Notes under the pieces: generated by a model
The model's input: only the letters and a program-made list of their open reading frames with translations
What the model was told of the DNA's origin: nothing
Databases searched by the model: none
Assembly: GCA_051653605.1 (NCBI GenBank)
Contig: JBOFWL010000117.1
Coordinates: 130,148 to 194,147 of the forward strand
Reading direction: 5' to 3'
DNA from: JBOFWL01 sp051653605
GTDB taxonomy: Bacteria; Spirochaetota; Brevinematia; Brevinematales; Brevinemataceae
Length of the DNA: 64,000 bases
Shown: positions 63,210-64,000 of the stretch, piece after piece
Numbering within the stretch: the first letter of the stretch is position 1
How the letters are laid out: each line of letters opens with the position of its first letter
Program-made: the position numbers and the translations under genes

Positions 63210-64000
63210 TTAGCTCTCATTTTCATTTCCTACCAAAATGTTCTCCTTTTCACTTTTAGCGTGTCCATATAATATCCTTCTCTGGTCTTCCCACTCCGGC
63301 TCTCGTGCTGCCTCCCATAATTTTCGGATTGTCCATGTAGCTAGCACTTGATCTTTTAAAATAGTATCTAGTATATCCCCCGCCAGAAACCTTAGGGTCA
63401 TTATTTTATTCAAATAACTTGGATCCATCTTCTCATCCCTTGCAAACGCAGACATACTTCTATAATTGCCTGCTTCCAGTTTTTTGAATAATTCAAAGCT
63501 TTGTACTACCGCTTTCTTCAAAACTTCATTGTTTGCCACAGACAGCCTACCCTTAAGCACTATGGTCTTCGCAGAACTTCTATTCTGAAATATATAGGGG
63601 TATTCAAATACATCTACTCTACCTTCATTAATGCCTAATCTTTCCCGTTTAATATGGATAGAAATATTCTTATTCGTAATTCTAACTCTATCAATGATAG
63701 TTAATAGAATCTCTCGAGGATTTTGAAGCTCTTTAACAATCCTTTTTTGCACTATAAATTGACTATTTAGCAGATACTCATCATACCTCTCATCTTCTAT
63801 TATTTCTGATAACTTGTTTAACACAAAGTCTTCTATCTCTTTTGCCGGTAATTGTCTAGGTGATTTGCCCTCATACCCTGTATTCTTCATCACCCCCTTA
63901 ATAAGATAATACCGATATCTTATTAGTCGCTCCGCACCTCCTTGTGCTCTCGCGACACTTCTCCCATCCATGGGAGTCGCCTTTCTTTTTGTAGAATGAG
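63210..64000 (-). CDS. Large serine recombinase, C-terminal part (cut by the right edge)
   Basis: The frame is open from the stop at 63210 past the window edge, giving at least 263 codons; the ATG at 63971 is probably internal. The visible part matches the C-terminal half of large serine recombinases. First comes an RYRYY stretch of the zinc-ribbon region, then LPAKEIEDFVLNKLSEII. A helix-turn-helix-like segment follows (MDPSYLNKIMTLRFLAGDIL, DTILKDQ), then a WEDQRRILYGH ending. The catalytic N-terminal domain lies outside. The end carries copy C of the 31-bp repeat. Integrity of the whole gene is unknown. Confidence 0.78.
   Translation of the reverse strand, partial: HSTKRKATPMDGRSVARAQGGAERLIRYRYYLIKGVMKNTGYEGKSPRQLPAKEIEDFVLNKLSEIIEDERYDEYLLNSQFIVQKRIVKELQNPREILLTIIDRVRITNKNISIHIKRERLGINEGRVDVFEYPYIFQNRSSAKTIVLKGRLSVANNEVLKKAVVQSFELFKKLEAGNYRSMSAFARDEKMDPSYLNKIMTLRFLAGDILDTILKDQVLATWTIRKLWEAAREPEWEDQRRILYGHAKSEKENILVGNENES
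63239..63269 (+). repeat. 31-bp dispersed repeat, copy C (inside the recombinase 3' end)
   Basis: Shares the outer parts TGTTCTCCTTTTC and TGTCCATA with copies A and B but has a different 9-bp centre (acttttagc). It codes for the last part of the recombinase (YGHAKSEKENI on the minus strand). Confidence 0.55.

Noticed and set aside
63023..63226. 67-residue minus-strand ORF overlapping the recombinase end
   Set aside because: Weak SD, overlaps the recombinase 3' end and a terminator stem, composition rich in Lys, Ser and Asn with no recognisable domain; no support as a real gene.
1..64000. CRISPR arrays, insertion sequences with terminal inverted repeats, and rRNA genes
   Set aside because: No regularly spaced identical repeats, transposase genes or rRNA-like sequence were seen anywhere in the window; only the recombinase at the right edge indicates mobility.

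Overview
The window looks like chromosomal core DNA of an AT-rich, low-GC spirochaete. Evidence: a fliD flagellar cap gene, a Maf-type flagellin glycosyltransferase, a complete bacterial V/A-type ATPase operon instead of an F-type one, an OadABG sodium-pumping decarboxylase, lptB (so a two-membrane envelope), and many Sec signal peptides and lipoproteins. A Brevinema- or Treponema-like lineage is my best guess; genus is not established from sequence alone.

Layout: 1-6.3 kb (mostly minus) holds rimP-nusA (nusA cut by the left edge), an aldo-keto reductase, fliD with an unusual signal peptide, rpiB and a rhodanese/glutaredoxin-like pair. 6.5-11.35 kb (plus) is one operon from a consensus promoter: mcsA-mcsB (protein arginine phosphorylation) then PBP2 and RodA (cell elongation). 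11.4-15 kb is grpE-dnaK-dnaJ, divergent from a secreted HEAT-repeat protein. 16.2-20.5 kb carries fabI, trxA, lptB, accD, ctpA. 20.6-24.7 kb has a laccase-domain (PgeF-type) protein, galU, prfB with a programmed +1 frameshift, and gltX. RNase P RNA lies at about 25.2-25.55 kb.

25.6-40.4 kb is a long minus-strand run that starts at a clear promoter: V-ATPase subunits K-F-E-A-B-D, a universal-stress protein, a small coiled-coil subunit, C and I, followed with tiny gaps by rsgA, ybgC, a PAP2 phosphatase, a Maf-like protein, a TPR/SH3 protein and a six-LysM protein with a degenerate M23 domain. 40.6-55.7 kb holds a SpoU-family RNA methyltransferase, a GH57 glucan enzyme, a polar amino-acid ABC transporter, a PEPCK-like gene followed by split oadA-oadG-biotin carrier-oadB, apbE, a flippase, pcrA and a queuosine-precursor transporter.

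55.8-64 kb is on the plus strand up to tRNA-Glu: a possibly leaderless secreted protein, trigger factor, and a secreted ankyrin-repeat protein. After tRNA-Glu the region becomes accessory: a PTS IIC-IIB plus glycosylasparaginase cassette lies between two near-identical 31-bp direct repeats. A third, diverged copy of the repeat lies at the 3' end of a large serine recombinase gene that runs off the right edge. A possible small RNA sits between the cassette and the recombinase. This right-hand block is the best candidate for a mobile or recently acquired system.
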